A stretch of DNA of 64,000 bases, from the NCBI GenBank assembly GCA_014268975.2, contig CP077096.1:4501501-4565500 (forward strand), given 5' to 3'. Each line of letters starts with the position of its first letter. Within the stretch, counting starts at the first letter, position 1. A program made the position numbers and the translations under genes. The notes beneath the pieces are model-generated. The model saw nothing but the letters and a program-made list of their open reading frames with translations. It did no database searches and had not been told where the DNA came from. Shown piece after piece: positions 35,197-44,762 of this stretch. The DNA is from Pseudomonas wayambapalatensis. Its GTDB lineage: Bacteria > Pseudomonadota > Gammaproteobacteria > Pseudomonadales > Pseudomonadaceae.

Positions 35197-36445
35197 TGCG
35201 ATCCAGGCTCAGGTGATTGAGGAAGTTGGAGAAACACATCCAGGCCGACAGCGCGTTGAGGTCACGGAACTGTTCGGGCAAGTACTTCGGCGGCGCCACC
35301 AGGCCCTCCTCGACCAGTTGGCGCAAGGTGCGCATGTCTTCCAGCGTGGTCTTGCCGCAGAACAGCAGCGGAATCTGCTCCAGCTTGCCTTTCCTCACGG
35401 CCAACTGAATGTAGTTGTAAACCATGATGAAACCCTTGAGGTAGGACAAGTCCTTGGTGAACGGCAGACCATTGGGCACCGAGCCGCGGAATACTCGGCT
35501 GGCATTGCCATAGCTTTCGGCCATTTCGAAACCCTGGCCCCGGAAGAACTCGTATACCTGCAGGAAGTCCGCGCCCTGCTCCACCATGTGAATGGCGCGG
35601 GTGCGGTTGGTCAGCTTGCGCAAGCGGCTGGGATAGGAGGCGAAGGCGATCACCTCCATGAGGATGGCCAGGCCCTCCTGGGTCACGGTCGACGAGGGCG
35701 GGCCCTTGGCCAGGAAGGTGCAGATCGGCTGGTTGAGGCCATTGAGCGTGGTGCCCACATGCACCAGCCCTTCGTGAACCTCCAGCGCGCGGACGTCGCG
35801 GCTGTTGAACATGGCGTCGGCACGCACCTTGATGTAGTCGGCACCGGCCGCCGCATCGGCGACGATGCCATCGGACTCGAACACGCGGATGGTTTCTTCC
35901 GCCTCGCCGAAGACCTTGTTCAGGCGGCGCTGGAGGATCTCCACCGCTTCCTTGGCAGTAAGGTTTTTCGGCTCGTCCTTCAGATCGCCACGCCCATCGA
36001 TGTTGTTCAGGTAGTCCGAGAGCATCAGCCCCAGGTCGGCCAGGGTCGGGTCACCGGCGTGGAAGGCGTCGGAGGCGGCGCCATACAGCTCCTGGGAGAT
36101 CAGCCCGAAATCCTCGGTGCCGCGCGCCTCGAGCATGCGCACCACCATGCGGTACTCGCGGCACATGCGCTTCATGATCTGCCCGACCGGGTTGAACTGG
36201 CCGAGCTGGCGGATGATGTCGCGCTCGATGGCCTGGAACTCGGCCTTCACCGCGCTGGAGTCGAACGACAGAGGGCGGCTGTGGTAGTACGCATGGTCTA
36301 CCGCTGGCGGCTCCTTGCCCTTGGCCTTGAGAAAACCCTGGCGAATGCCGTCGTCCCATTTCACCGCGTCCAGCACCCGGATCGGGGTCTGGGCCGCGAC
36401 GATACGGTCGGACAATGTGCGGATGGTTTGCTGGTATTCGTCCAA
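35168..36445 (-). CDS. DUF1704 protein (flavohemoglobin expression-modulating QEGLA motif)
   Basis: A 425-residue protein of the family annotated as flavohemoglobin expression-modulating QEGLA motif protein (DUF1704). VHEGLVHVGTTLNG (about 223-236) carries the His-Glu-His pattern of a probable metallopeptidase, and TQEGLAILMEV (about 254) is the name-giving motif. AGGAG lies 7 bases before a TTG start at 36445. Catalytic role is inferred from the motif. Confidence 0.85.
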   Translation of the reverse strand: MDEYQQTIRTLSDRIVAAQTPIRVLDAVKWDDGIRQGFLKAKGKEPPAVDHAYYHSRPLSFDSSAVKAEFQAIERDIIRQLGQFNPVGQIMKRMCREYRMVVRMLEARGTEDFGLISQELYGAASDAFHAGDPTLADLGLMLSDYLNNIDGRGDLKDEPKNLTAKEAVEILQRRLNKVFGEAEETIRVFESDGIVADAAAGADYIKVRADAMFNSRDVRALEVHEGLVHVGTTLNGLNQPICTFLAKGPPSSTVTQEGLAILMEVIAFASYPSRLRKLTNRTRAIHMVEQGADFLQVYEFFRGQGFEMAESYGNASRVFRGSVPNGLPFTKDLSYLKGFIMVYNYIQLAVRKGKLEQIPLLFCGKTTLEDMRTLRQLVEEGLVAPPKYLPEQFRDLNALSAWMCFSNFLNHLSLDRIEADYANIL

Positions 36446-36462
36446 CGGAGACTCCTTGCAAG

Positions 36463-36493
36463 GGCCTATTCGCGGGCAAGCCCGCTCCTACAG
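36463..36493. repeat. REP-like element
   Basis: CGCGGGCAAGCCCGCTCCTA is the inverse form of the same REP motif seen elsewhere in the window, between two genes on the minus strand. Confidence 0.65.
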
Positions 36494-36507
36494 GTACGCG
36501 GTATCCG

Positions 36508-37056
36508 CTATTTGCCGGCCCGCTGGAACCGCGCCACCTCGACGAACAGGTCGGAGTTGGCGGGGTCGTCCAGATAGGCCAGCACCCGCTCGGCGGGGCT
36601 GTCGATCAGGACGCCCGGGCCATTGTCTTCGGGCACCTCGGTACTGCGACCGCTCAATTCCTTGTTGTCCACGGCCTGCTGGACTTGCTCGACATCGAGG
36701 TTGTAGAGCACCAACTGCTTGCCATCGACGACTTCGAAACCGCCAATCAGGAACTTGCCGCCCAGGCGCTTGGGCACGCCTGCCGACAGGTACCAGCGAT
36801 TGCCATGGCGCGAAACGCTGAAGGTGTAATCCTCGGGCGCCTTGCCCTGGGCGCGGGCCACGGCCTTGTAGGTGTTGCCGCCAACGCGGCTGATGGTCAG
36901 CTTCAGTGGCTGGCCCCAGGCGTCCTTGCTGCTCCATTGGCCCAGCAAGGCCTTGGGGGCTGGTTCGTTACTGGCCAGCGGTTCGTCGAAGGTCACCAGA
37001 CACCCGCCCAGCAGCAGGAACGACAAGGTCAACAACAGCACACGCCAGGCTTTCAT
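36508..37056 (-). CDS. Hypothetical lipoprotein
   Basis: A 182-residue predicted lipoprotein with lipobox LGGC (Cys19). The mature part has alternating short hydrophobic strands (LTISRVGGNTYKAVAR, RWYLSAGVP, KFLIGGFEVVDGKQLVLYNLD), suggesting a beta-sandwich or small barrel. No domain recognised. It lies 30 bases after the TetR gene on the same strand. Confidence 0.8.
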   Translation of the reverse strand: MKAWRVLLLTLSFLLLGGCLVTFDEPLASNEPAPKALLGQWSSKDAWGQPLKLTISRVGGNTYKAVARAQGKAPEDYTFSVSRHGNRWYLSAGVPKRLGGKFLIGGFEVVDGKQLVLYNLDVEQVQQAVDNKELSGRSTEVPEDNGPGVLIDSPAERVLAYLDDPANSDLFVEVARFQRAGK

Positions 37057-37086
37057 CAGGTTCTCCTTGAAAAGGTCGGCTGCGCC

Positions 37087-37839
37087 TTAGACCGCGGCCA
37101 GCACCAGGTGCAGGTAACGGGTAAGGATAGCGAGCATCTGCCCATCGGCCTGGGCATTCGCTTCTTTGAGCAGCCCTTGATATTCCATCTGCTCGATGAT
37201 GGCCGTCAACACCAGGGCGTCCTGCTCGGGCTGGCGCGAGCCGACCACCTGAAGCATCTGCCGCGCGCCATGCAGCAGGATCTGCTCGTGGGCCCGCACC
37301 AGTTCGGCCAGGCGCGGGCACAGCAGCGCCTCCTGGCGGAAGGCCTGTTCGGCCATGAGGAAGTCGCGCCGGTTGCACAGCTGGCGGGTGACGTAGTCGG
37401 CGGTCATGCGCGCCACTTCGTCGGCAAGACGTGCACGGGACTGCGGGCTGCCGTCGCCCTGGGCCAGCAGCTGGCGCAGCACAACCTCGGTGTTGGCCCA
37501 CAGCTTGGCCATGTAGGCGGCGCTGCGCTCGACGTACTGGGCGAAGGTATCGGTGAGCAGGTCTTCGATATCCTTGAAGTAATAGGTGGTGGCCGACAGC
37601 GGCACCTCGGCCTCTGCCGCCACTGCACGGTGGCGCACACCGCGCACACCGTCGCGCACGACGATGCGCATGGCGGCGTCGAGAATCTGCTGGCGGCGTT
37701 GCTCGCTGCCCTGGCGACTGGTCTTGCGACCTTGGTACTGCACGCTCTCGGCGACGGCGTTGGCTACGCCGGCGGCGCCTTGCTGGGCGTTTGCGGGGGG
37801 CACGGTGGCGACCTCGGTGTCTGTCTGGGGGATGTTCAT
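37087..37839 (-). CDS. TetR-family regulator with long N-terminal extension
   Basis: A 250-residue TetR regulator. The first 45 residues are polar and Ala/Gln/Val-rich without structure. The helix-turn-helix is at about 66-92 (VRGVRHRAVAAEAEVPLSATTYYFKDIEDL). The C-terminal ligand domain follows. It sits beside lysS, as in other Pseudomonas. Its target is not evident from the sequence. Confidence 0.85.
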   Translation of the reverse strand: MNIPQTDTEVATVPPANAQQGAAGVANAVAESVQYQGRKTSRQGSEQRRQQILDAAMRIVVRDGVRGVRHRAVAAEAEVPLSATTYYFKDIEDLLTDTFAQYVERSAAYMAKLWANTEVVLRQLLAQGDGSPQSRARLADEVARMTADYVTRQLCNRRDFLMAEQAFRQEALLCPRLAELVRAHEQILLHGARQMLQVVGSRQPEQDALVLTAIIEQMEYQGLLKEANAQADGQMLAILTRYLHLVLAAV

Positions 37840-37886
37840 TGTCTGTCCCGCGATAGGGCCGGTACAGACACTACACAGCCAAGCAA

Positions 37887-37916
37887 GAAAAAGCCGCCCC
37901 TGGAGGCGGCTTTTTC
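37887..37916 (-). terminator. Terminator after lysS
   Basis: GAAAAAGCCGCC-CCTGGA-GGCGGCTTTTTC: perfect stem with T-runs on both strands, just beyond the lysS stop. Confidence 0.9.
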
Positions 37917-37923
37917 AATTCAC

Positions 37924-39426
37924 TCAAGCCTGCGGACGCATGTGCGGGAACAGGATCACATCGCGAATCGACGGCGAGTTGGTCAACAGCATCACCAGGC
38001 GGTCGATACCGATGCCTTCACCGGCGGTCGGCGGCATGCCGTATTCCAGGGCACGCACGAAGTCGGCATCGTAGTGCATGGCTTCGTCGTCACCGGCGTC
38101 TTTCTCGGCAACCTGCGCCAGGAAGCGCTCGGCCTGGTCTTCGGCATCGTTGAGCTCGGAGTAGGCGTTGGCGATCTCGCGGCCACCGATGAACAGCTCG
38201 AAGCGATCGGTCACGGCCGGATTGTCGTCGTTGCGACGGGCCAGCGGCGACACTTCGAACGGATACTCGGTAATGAAGTGCGGCTGCTCCAGCTTGTGCT
38301 CGACCAGCTCTTCGAAAATCATCACCTGCAGCTTGCCCAGACCTTCGTGCCCCAGCACCTTGGCACCGGCTTTCTTGGCGATGGCGCGGGCCTTGTCGAC
38401 GTCCTGCAGGTCGGCGGCAGTCAGCTCGGGGTTGTACTTGAGGATCGAATCGAACACCGACAGGCGCGCGAACGGTTCGCCGAAGTGGAATACCTTGTCG
38501 CCGTATGGCACGTCGGTAGTCCCCAGGACCAACTGCGCCAGCTCGCGGAACAGCTCCTCGGTGAGGTCCATGTTGTCGCGGTAGTCGGCGTAGGCCTGGT
38601 AGAACTCGAGCATGGTGAACTCGGGGTTGTGCCGGGTCGAAACGCCTTCGTTACGGAAGTTGCGGTTGATCTCGAAGACCTTCTCGAAACCACCGACAAC
38701 AAGCCGCTTGAGGTACAGCTCCGGCGCGATGCGCAGGAACATGGCCATGTCCAGGGCGTTGTGGTGGGTTTCGAACGGCTTGGCCGCAGCGCCGCCAGGG
38801 ATGGTCTGCAGCATCGGCGTCTCGACTTCGAGGAAGTCGCGCTCGATCAGGAATTTGCGGATATGCGAGATCACCTGCGAACGCACACGGAAGGTGTGGC
38901 GGGTTTCCTCGTTGACCATCAGGTCGACGTAACGCTGGCGATAGCGCTGCTCGGTGTCGGTCAGGCCGTGGTGCTTGTCAGGCAGCGGACGCAGCGACTT
39001 GGTCAGCAGGCGCACGTCGGTCATCTCGACGTACAGGTCGCCCTTGCCCGAGCGAGCCAGGGTGCCTTCGGCGCTGATGATGTCGCCCAGGTCCCAGGTC
39101 TTGACCGCGGCAAGGGTTTCTTCGGGCAGGGTCTTGCGGTTGACGTAGACCTGGATGCGCCCGGTCATGTCCTGGATCACCATGAACGAGCCACGGTTGA
39201 GCATGATGCGACCGGCAACCTTGACCGGGATCGCGGCTGCTTCCAGCTCTTCCTTGGTCTTGTCCGCGTACTGTTTCTGCAGGTCGTTGCAGTAGCTGTC
39301 GCGACGGAAGTCGTTGGGGAAGGCGTTGCCCTTGGCACGCTCGGCGGCAAGTTTTTCCTTGCGCAGGGCGATCAGGGTGTTTTCTTCCTGTTGCAGGTCT
39401 TGCGATTCGGTCTTGAGGTCGCTCAT
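37924..39426 (-). CDS. lysS: Lysyl-tRNA synthetase, class II
   Basis: A 500-residue class II LysRS. An N-terminal OB-fold anticodon-binding domain (about 55-170) precedes the catalytic core. Motif 2 is the FRNEGVSTRHNPEFTMLE segment (about 257-274) and motif 3 is GIGIDRLVMLLTNS (about 470-483). It charges tRNA-Lys. It follows prfB with a 93-base gap, the common prfB-lysS order. Confidence 0.97.
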   Translation of the reverse strand: MSDLKTESQDLQQEENTLIALRKEKLAAERAKGNAFPNDFRRDSYCNDLQKQYADKTKEELEAAAIPVKVAGRIMLNRGSFMVIQDMTGRIQVYVNRKTLPEETLAAVKTWDLGDIISAEGTLARSGKGDLYVEMTDVRLLTKSLRPLPDKHHGLTDTEQRYRQRYVDLMVNEETRHTFRVRSQVISHIRKFLIERDFLEVETPMLQTIPGGAAAKPFETHHNALDMAMFLRIAPELYLKRLVVGGFEKVFEINRNFRNEGVSTRHNPEFTMLEFYQAYADYRDNMDLTEELFRELAQLVLGTTDVPYGDKVFHFGEPFARLSVFDSILKYNPELTAADLQDVDKARAIAKKAGAKVLGHEGLGKLQVMIFEELVEHKLEQPHFITEYPFEVSPLARRNDDNPAVTDRFELFIGGREIANAYSELNDAEDQAERFLAQVAEKDAGDDEAMHYDADFVRALEYGMPPTAGEGIGIDRLVMLLTNSPSIRDVILFPHMRPQA

Positions 39427-39519
39427 GTCGTCATTGTTTCCATCAGGTATTCGGTGCCCCTGTCGGGCAGGGCACGCGATACGGGCCCATGGCCTCGTAT
39501 CGCGGCGGTGGTGTGCGGT

Positions 39520-40615
39520 TTACAGCCCCTGCTTGAGGCTGGCTTCCAGGTACTGGTCGAGGTCGCCGTCGAGGACCTTCTGGCAGTCACTGCGCTCGAC
39601 ACCGGTACGCAGGTCCTTGATACGCGAGTCATCGAGTACATAGGAGCGGATCTGGTGACCCCAGCCGATATCCGACTTGCTGTCTTCCAGCGCCTGCGAG
39701 GCGGCGTTGCGCTTCTGCATTTCCAGCTCGTACAACTTGGCCCGCAGCATTTTCATGGCGGTATCCTTGTTGGCGTGCTGGGAGCGTTCGTTCTGGCACG
39801 CCACCACGGTATTGGTCGGCACGTGGGTGATACGCACCGCCGAGTCGGTGGTGTTGACGTGCTGACCACCCGCGCCGGAGGAACGGTAGGTGTCGATGCG
39901 CAGGTCGGACGGGTTGATCTCGATCTCGACCTTGTCGTCGATCTCGGGCGAGACGAACACCGCCGAGAAAGAAGTGTGGCGACGGGCACCGGAGTCGAAC
40001 GGGCTCTTGCGCACCAGGCGGTGCACGCCGATTTCGGTACGCAGCCAGCCGAAGGCGTACTCGCCCTTGATGTGCACGGTGGCGCCCTTGATACCGGCGA
40101 CTTCACCTTCGGACAGCTCGATGATGGTGGCGTCGAAACCGCGCTTGTCGGCCCAGCGCAGGTACATGCGCAGCAGGATGTTGGCCCAGTCCTGCGCCTC
40201 GGTGCCACCGGAGCCGGCCTGGATGTCCAGGTAGGCGTTGTTCATGTCCATCTCGCCGCTGAACATGCGACGGAACTCGAGCTGGGCAAGGTTTTCTTCC
40301 AGGCCTTCCAGTTCGGTCACAACGTCGCCGACGGCAGCTTCGTCACCTTCCTCGACCGCCATGTCGAGCAGGTCCTGGCAGTCGACCAGGCCGTTGGACA
40401 GCTTGTCGAGGGTCTCGACCACTTGCGCCAGCATGGCACGTTCGCGGCCCAGGGCCTGCGCGTACTCCGGCTTGTTCCAGACGTTGGGGTCTTCCAGCTC
40501 GCGGTTGACTTCGATCAGACGATCAGCTTTGTGATCGTAGTCAAAGATACCCCCGAATGGACTGGGAACGTTCGGTGAGGTCCTTGATGGTGTTCAGGAT
40601 CGGTTGGATTTCCAT
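39520..40615 (-). CDS. prfB: Peptide chain release factor 2, programmed +1 frameshift
   Basis: RF2 is encoded in two overlapping frames. Codons 1-24 run from ATG 40615 to CTT (40546-40544), followed by an in-frame TGA (40543-40541). The slippery CTT TGA C with the upstream Shine-Dalgarno-like GGGGG is the classic autoregulatory site: low RF2 lets the ribosome shift +1 and read CTT GAC TAC. The full product is 364 residues, with the peptide anticodon SPF (about 205) and the GGQ motif in GAGGQHVNTT (about 250). It releases peptides at UGA and UAA. Confidence 0.95.
40541..40555 (-). promoter_or_regulatory. prfB frameshift site
   Basis: On the minus strand GGGGGTATCTTTGAC: internal Shine-Dalgarno-like G-run, slippery CTT and UGA stop. 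This is the conserved RF2 autoregulatory element. Confidence 0.95.
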
Positions 40616-40885
40616 GGCTTCTGGCTACTCGCACGAATTCGGTGAAAAGCCCGCGAGTATAACCCAGTCCGAGCCACGGCGGCAGACCCGTCGGGCGCCG
40701 CACTTCGGCAAAAGCGATCAGCACCGAACGCTGGCAGGGGTAACGAGCGAGCGCGGGAACGTCGATTGCAAACCTCTTCGACCTAGTATTTTTGTCAGTA
40801 GATAAGTACCACAGCCTATGCACTAATGAGCTTGCAGGCACCACCAACATTTAAGGTCAGGCGCAGTTGCGCAAGGAGACATACA

Positions 40886-41260
40886 ATGAACAGTGTAACT
40901 AAACCAGCGAATGAAGAAGATGTATACAACCCCCCTGAGGTTCCGGACTTCAAGGATAACAAGATCTATTTGGATAAGTTGGGAGAAGAACTCAAGGTCA
41001 CCTTCGAGTATGACGACATTGCGGAAGGCCACACAGTAGGCATGCGCTGGCGTGGGAATGCGACGTACGACCTGCCTCTGCAGAAAGTGAAAGATGAGAA
41101 AGTCATGACGTTCGTCATTCCTTATGGTGTGGTCAAAACAGACCTCGGCAACAAATGGACATCAAAACTGACGGCCAGCGTAGGTATTCCTGGGAAGCCG
41201 CTCTCGATCAGCAAAACACTCGAAGTCCGGTTTTTTGAATCAGAAGATAAAAAATCTTAA
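40886..41260 (+). CDS. Stand-alone domain homologous to the N-terminus of the next gene
   Basis: A 124-residue protein without signal peptide. AAGGAG lies before the ATG. Its core aligns with residues about 50-150 of the downstream halovibrin-like protein: TVGMRWRG against TVGMRWKG, then FVIPYGVVKTDLG against FQIPRSEIAKDIG, then SVGIPGKPLSIS against SVGVGGNPLLIS. The fold looks like an Ig-like beta-sandwich. G/C content is lower than the flanks. It could be a binding module, a partner or an immunity factor for the toxin candidate; none is shown. Confidence 0.75.
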   Translation: MNSVTKPANEEDVYNPPEVPDFKDNKIYLDKLGEELKVTFEYDDIAEGHTVGMRWRGNATYDLPLQKVKDEKVMTFVIPYGVVKTDLGNKWTSKLTASVGIPGKPLSISKTLEVRFFESEDKKS

Positions 41261-41400
41261 TACCCGGAGGGCACAACAAAGTCATTAGCCTGCTCACCCT
41301 CAACTTTATTGCGCCCTTCTGATTTCGTGGAGCGCTGGCGTACACGCCAAACTAACGTCAGCGTCACCATGACCGCTTCTATCTCACGAACAAGGAAGTC

Positions 41401-42654
41401 ATGATGATAATGCCAGTAAAGCCATGTACTTACCGCATAGGCCCAAGTGCTCTGTTGTTGGCGCTGCTGGCGATGACCGCTTGCCAGACTCACCAGGCAG
41501 AAACACCTGCGGTGGCGGCGATCCAGTCATCGACTCAGGCGGCGACCCAACTGGAACTGTACCGCCCGCGCTTCCCCAACTCCGGTTCCAGCACGGTGGA
41601 TGTCGATGCCATTGGCGATTCGGTCACCGTCAGCTTTCTCTACAAGCCCATGACGTTGAACGATACGGTGGGCATGCGCTGGAAAGGTCGCAGCGAATGG
41701 CTTGCAAAAACTCAGGTCGTCAAGACCCCCAATGTACCGCTGATGTTCCAGATTCCCAGAAGCGAAATCGCCAAGGATATTGGAAGTACCGCCGTGGTCA
41801 CGGGCAGTGTCGGTGTCGGCGGTAATCCGCTGCTCATCTCGCCGCCGTTCAACGTTCGGGTGACACAAACCGGTACCGACCCCGGTTCAAGAATTGCCGC
41901 TAATCTGAATGCTCGTTACAACGCCAGGGAAAATACTTGCCCGGGAAATCTGCCTGCCTACTACTGTAATGGCATCATCATTCGCTCAGTGGACGACGGC
42001 CCCTTCAACCCGTGGGACCCGAGCCCATCCGCAATTAAACTGGGTGCCGTGTCCTTCTCTTACTTTCGCGTCGATTCCGTTGTGAGCAATTTCTACCGGG
42101 ATGCAGGCTTCATCTTCCTTCCGCAAGCCGAGGCTGCCGCAAAAGGCAAGGGTATGGAGTACCTGTGCATCTACGCCTATGATGCAGCGACGGCAGTCGG
42201 CGTTCGCTCTGGCAAGGGCTGTGGCCTGAAACCGCGAAGCGTGGCAGCGGCAGACCTCAGCACCTGCGCCAGTGTAAACGTGACAACGGAGGCCACCTGG
42301 TATGCGTACTCCAGCAAACTGCCCGACCGAAACTATCAATGCTCACTGAGTACCCAGAATGCCGCACAGTTCGCGATCAGCTACAAGGTACGCAGCAATC
42401 CACCGCCGAACATCAAAGCGGCCTGGAATGAGTTGATGGTGAATCTTTGGCCGCAGAACTATGGTGCCCAGCTGCCAATCGAGGCGTTCTTTTACAAGGT
42501 CGGCAACACCGCTTCGCTCAACAATGCCAAGTCATTCCAGACCAAGTTCAAGGCCAACACCGGGATATGGGTACCGGTAGTGGCGCTGAACCTGAAACAG
42601 CTCACCCACTCACCGTTCAGCTACAACAAAGCCGATCAGGCCGTTCAGCCTTGA
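41401..42654 (+). CDS. Halovibrin-like secreted protein (NAD-glycohydrolase/ADP-ribosylation candidate)
   Basis: A 417-residue exported protein with an N-terminal hydrophobic segment and lipobox-like MTAC (Cys27). Residues about 50-155 form an Ig-like domain related to the upstream gene. Residues about 160-410 resemble halovibrin (HvnA/HvnB of Vibrio fischeri): NLNARYNARENTC, YYCNGIIIR, WDPSPSAI, GAVSFSYFRVDS, several conserved Cys, WNELMVNLW and LPIEAFFYKVG. Halovibrins were described as secreted ADP-ribosylating or NAD-cleaving proteins. Recognition is from memory of the family pattern; activity is inferred. Confidence 0.7.
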   Translation: MMIMPVKPCTYRIGPSALLLALLAMTACQTHQAETPAVAAIQSSTQAATQLELYRPRFPNSGSSTVDVDAIGDSVTVSFLYKPMTLNDTVGMRWKGRSEWLAKTQVVKTPNVPLMFQIPRSEIAKDIGSTAVVTGSVGVGGNPLLISPPFNVRVTQTGTDPGSRIAANLNARYNARENTCPGNLPAYYCNGIIIRSVDDGPFNPWDPSPSAIKLGAVSFSYFRVDSVVSNFYRDAGFIFLPQAEAAAKGKGMEYLCIYAYDAATAVGVRSGKGCGLKPRSVAAADLSTCASVNVTTEATWYAYSSKLPDRNYQCSLSTQNAAQFAISYKVRSNPPPNIKAAWNELMVNLWPQNYGAQLPIEAFFYKVGNTASLNNAKSFQTKFKANTGIWVPVVALNLKQLTHSPFSYNKADQAVQP

Positions 42655-42692
42655 GGGCGGGCAAGTGCAGATTCATTTCATGCAGAACCGCG

Positions 42693-43697
42693 TCATGCAA
42701 TGCCAACCTGGTTACGCCCACTATTCTTGGCCAGGTAAAGCCCCTTGTCTGCGGCAGAGATCAACTGCCGACAGTGGCTGCCCACCACCGGTGTCTGGGT
42801 GGCCAATCCGATGCTTACCGTCAGGCGCGCATCGGATTGCGGGGCATTGTGCGGAATATTCAGGGCGAGCACAGTCTGACGCAGTTTTTCCGCAATCAAC
42901 CGTGCACCACCCGGCGAGGTGTTGGGCAGCACCAGAGCGAACTCCTCGCCGCCATAGCGCGCCGGCAGGTCGCTTGGGCGCGAGCAGGAGCCGCGGATTG
43001 CCTCGGCCACCTGGCGCAGCGCTTCGTCACCGGCCAGATGACCGAAGCCGTCGTTGTAGGCCTTGAAGTAGTCGACATCGATCATCAGCAGCGACAGCTG
43101 CTGCTGCTCGCGCATGGCGCGGCGCCACTCCAGTTCCAGGTATTCGTCGAAATGGCGGCGGTTGGACAGCCCAGTCAGGCCATCGGAGTTCATCAACCGC
43201 TGCAGCATCAGGTTGGTGTCGAGCAACTGCTGCTGGCTGACGCGCAGTGCGCGGTAGGCCTCGTCACGCTGTAGCAGGGTGAGGTAGGAGCGCGAGTGAT
43301 AGCGGATACGCGCCACCAGCTCGATGGTGTCCGGCAGCTTGACCAGGTAGTCGTTGGCCCCGGCGGCGAAGGCCGCACTCTTGACCAGCGGGTCTTCCTT
43401 GGTCGACAGGACGATGATCGGGATATCCTGGGTCGCCGGGTTGTTGCGGTACTCGCGCACCAGCGTCAGGCCGTCCAGACCCGGCATGATCAGGTCCTGG
43501 AGGATCACCGTCGGCTTGATGCGCATGGCCTGGGCCACTGCCTGGTGTGGATCGGCACAGAAGTGGAAGTCGATGTTCTCCTCGTGGGACAGCCCACGAC
43601 GCACCGCCTCGCCGATCATCGCCTGGTCGTCGACCAGCAGGACCATCGCGGCGCTTTCGTTGATCGTCGTGAAACCATCGATCGGTAGGTCATTCAT
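42693..43697 (-). CDS. wspR: WspR diguanylate cyclase response regulator
   Basis: A 334-residue protein with an N-terminal receiver (VLLVDDQ; phospho-acceptor Asp in ILQDLIMPGLDG, about 70), a helical stalk and a GGDEF domain. The active site is RYGGEEFAL (about 249-257). An RxxD inhibitory site (RPSD) lies just upstream, so product inhibition by c-di-GMP is expected. It makes c-di-GMP after phosphorylation by WspE. It ends the wsp operon. Confidence 0.95.
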   Translation of the reverse strand: MNDLPIDGFTTINESAAMVLLVDDQAMIGEAVRRGLSHEENIDFHFCADPHQAVAQAMRIKPTVILQDLIMPGLDGLTLVREYRNNPATQDIPIIVLSTKEDPLVKSAAFAAGANDYLVKLPDTIELVARIRYHSRSYLTLLQRDEAYRALRVSQQQLLDTNLMLQRLMNSDGLTGLSNRRHFDEYLELEWRRAMREQQQLSLLMIDVDYFKAYNDGFGHLAGDEALRQVAEAIRGSCSRPSDLPARYGGEEFALVLPNTSPGGARLIAEKLRQTVLALNIPHNAPQSDARLTVSIGLATQTPVVGSHCRQLISAADKGLYLAKNSGRNQVGIA

Positions 43698-43748
43698 CCC
43701 TATTCACCAGGTCACTACCGGCCAGGCGGCGTGACTCAATACATATCG

Positions 43749-44762
43749 TCATTTCGGAAAGATTTCCATAAGTCGCCCGGCAATTCGCTCCAGCGGTCGT
43801 ATCTCGACCGCCGCCTGGATCGCTGCGGCGGCCTTGGGCATGCCATACACCGCACTGCTTTGCTGGTCCTGGGCGATGGTCAGGAAGCCCTGCTCGCGCA
43901 TCAACTTCAGGCCCTGCGCGCCATCGCGGCCCATACCGGTGAGCAGCACGCCCACCGCATCGCTGCGCCAGAAGCGCGCCACGCTCTCGAAGAACACGTC
44001 GATCGAGGGGCGGTAGATTTCGTTGACCGGCTCGGCGGTATACGCCAGTTGGCCATTCTGCAACAGCCGGATGTGGTGGTTGGTGCCTGCCAGCAACACC
44101 TGCCCCGGCTGCGGTGGTTCACCCTCACGGGCCAGGCGTACCGGTAGCCCGGACACACCGCTCAGCCATTCGGCCATGCCGGCGGCGAACACCTGATCGA
44201 CATGCTGGACCAGCACGATGGCCGCCGGAAAATCCTGCGGAAGCCCCTTGAGCAGTACCTCAAGCGCGGCTGGCCCGCCTGCGGACGAGCCAATGGCCAC
44301 CAGGCCACAACGACGCGCTAGATTGCGGACCGGCGCCGCCACGGAGCGGACTGCGCTGGAGCGCTGCTGGCCGATCAACCAAGCGATGTTGAGGATCTTG
44401 CGCAGCAAAGGCGCCGCCGCCTCCCGGGCATCGCCCGCACCCAGTGCCGGCGTATCGACCACATCGAGGGCGCCGTGGCCCATGGCCTCGAACACCCGGT
44501 GCACATTCTGCTTGCGGTCCACCGTGACGATGACGATGGCGCAAGGGGTTTCGGCCATGATCCGGCGAGTCGCCTCCACGCCATCCATCACCGGCATGAT
44601 CAGGTCCATGAGGATCAGGTCCGGCGTCTGCTCGGCACACTTGTGCACGGCTTCGACGCCATTGTTGGCCACCCAGATCACTTCGTGCGCGGGCTCGAAG
44701 GCCAGCGCACGGCGCAGCGCCTCGACAGCCATGGGCATGTCATTGACGATGGCGATCCTCAT
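43749..44762 (-). CDS. wspF: WspF, CheB-like methylesterase
   Basis: A 337-residue protein with a receiver (phospho-acceptor Asp in LILMDLIMPVMDG, about 54) and a CheB methylesterase domain. The catalytic Ser is in AIGSSAGGPAAL (about 159), with His in VLVQHVDQV and Asp in LTGMGRDGAQGL. WspF removes methyl groups from WspA and resets the pathway; loss of WspF in other pseudomonads gives wrinkly colonies. It overlaps wspE by 4 bases. No inactivating change is seen. Confidence 0.94.
   Translation of the reverse strand: MRIAIVNDMPMAVEALRRALAFEPAHEVIWVANNGVEAVHKCAEQTPDLILMDLIMPVMDGVEATRRIMAETPCAIVIVTVDRKQNVHRVFEAMGHGALDVVDTPALGAGDAREAAAPLLRKILNIAWLIGQQRSSAVRSVAAPVRNLARRCGLVAIGSSAGGPAALEVLLKGLPQDFPAAIVLVQHVDQVFAAGMAEWLSGVSGLPVRLAREGEPPQPGQVLLAGTNHHIRLLQNGQLAYTAEPVNEIYRPSIDVFFESVARFWRSDAVGVLLTGMGRDGAQGLKLMREQGFLTIAQDQQSSAVYGMPKAAAAIQAAVEIRPLERIAGRLMEIFPK

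Noticed and set aside
36415..40578. Plus-strand open frame of 1387 codons opposite lysS, prfB and their neighbours
   Set aside because: It crosses several real genes on the other strand and shows no domain; shadow frame.
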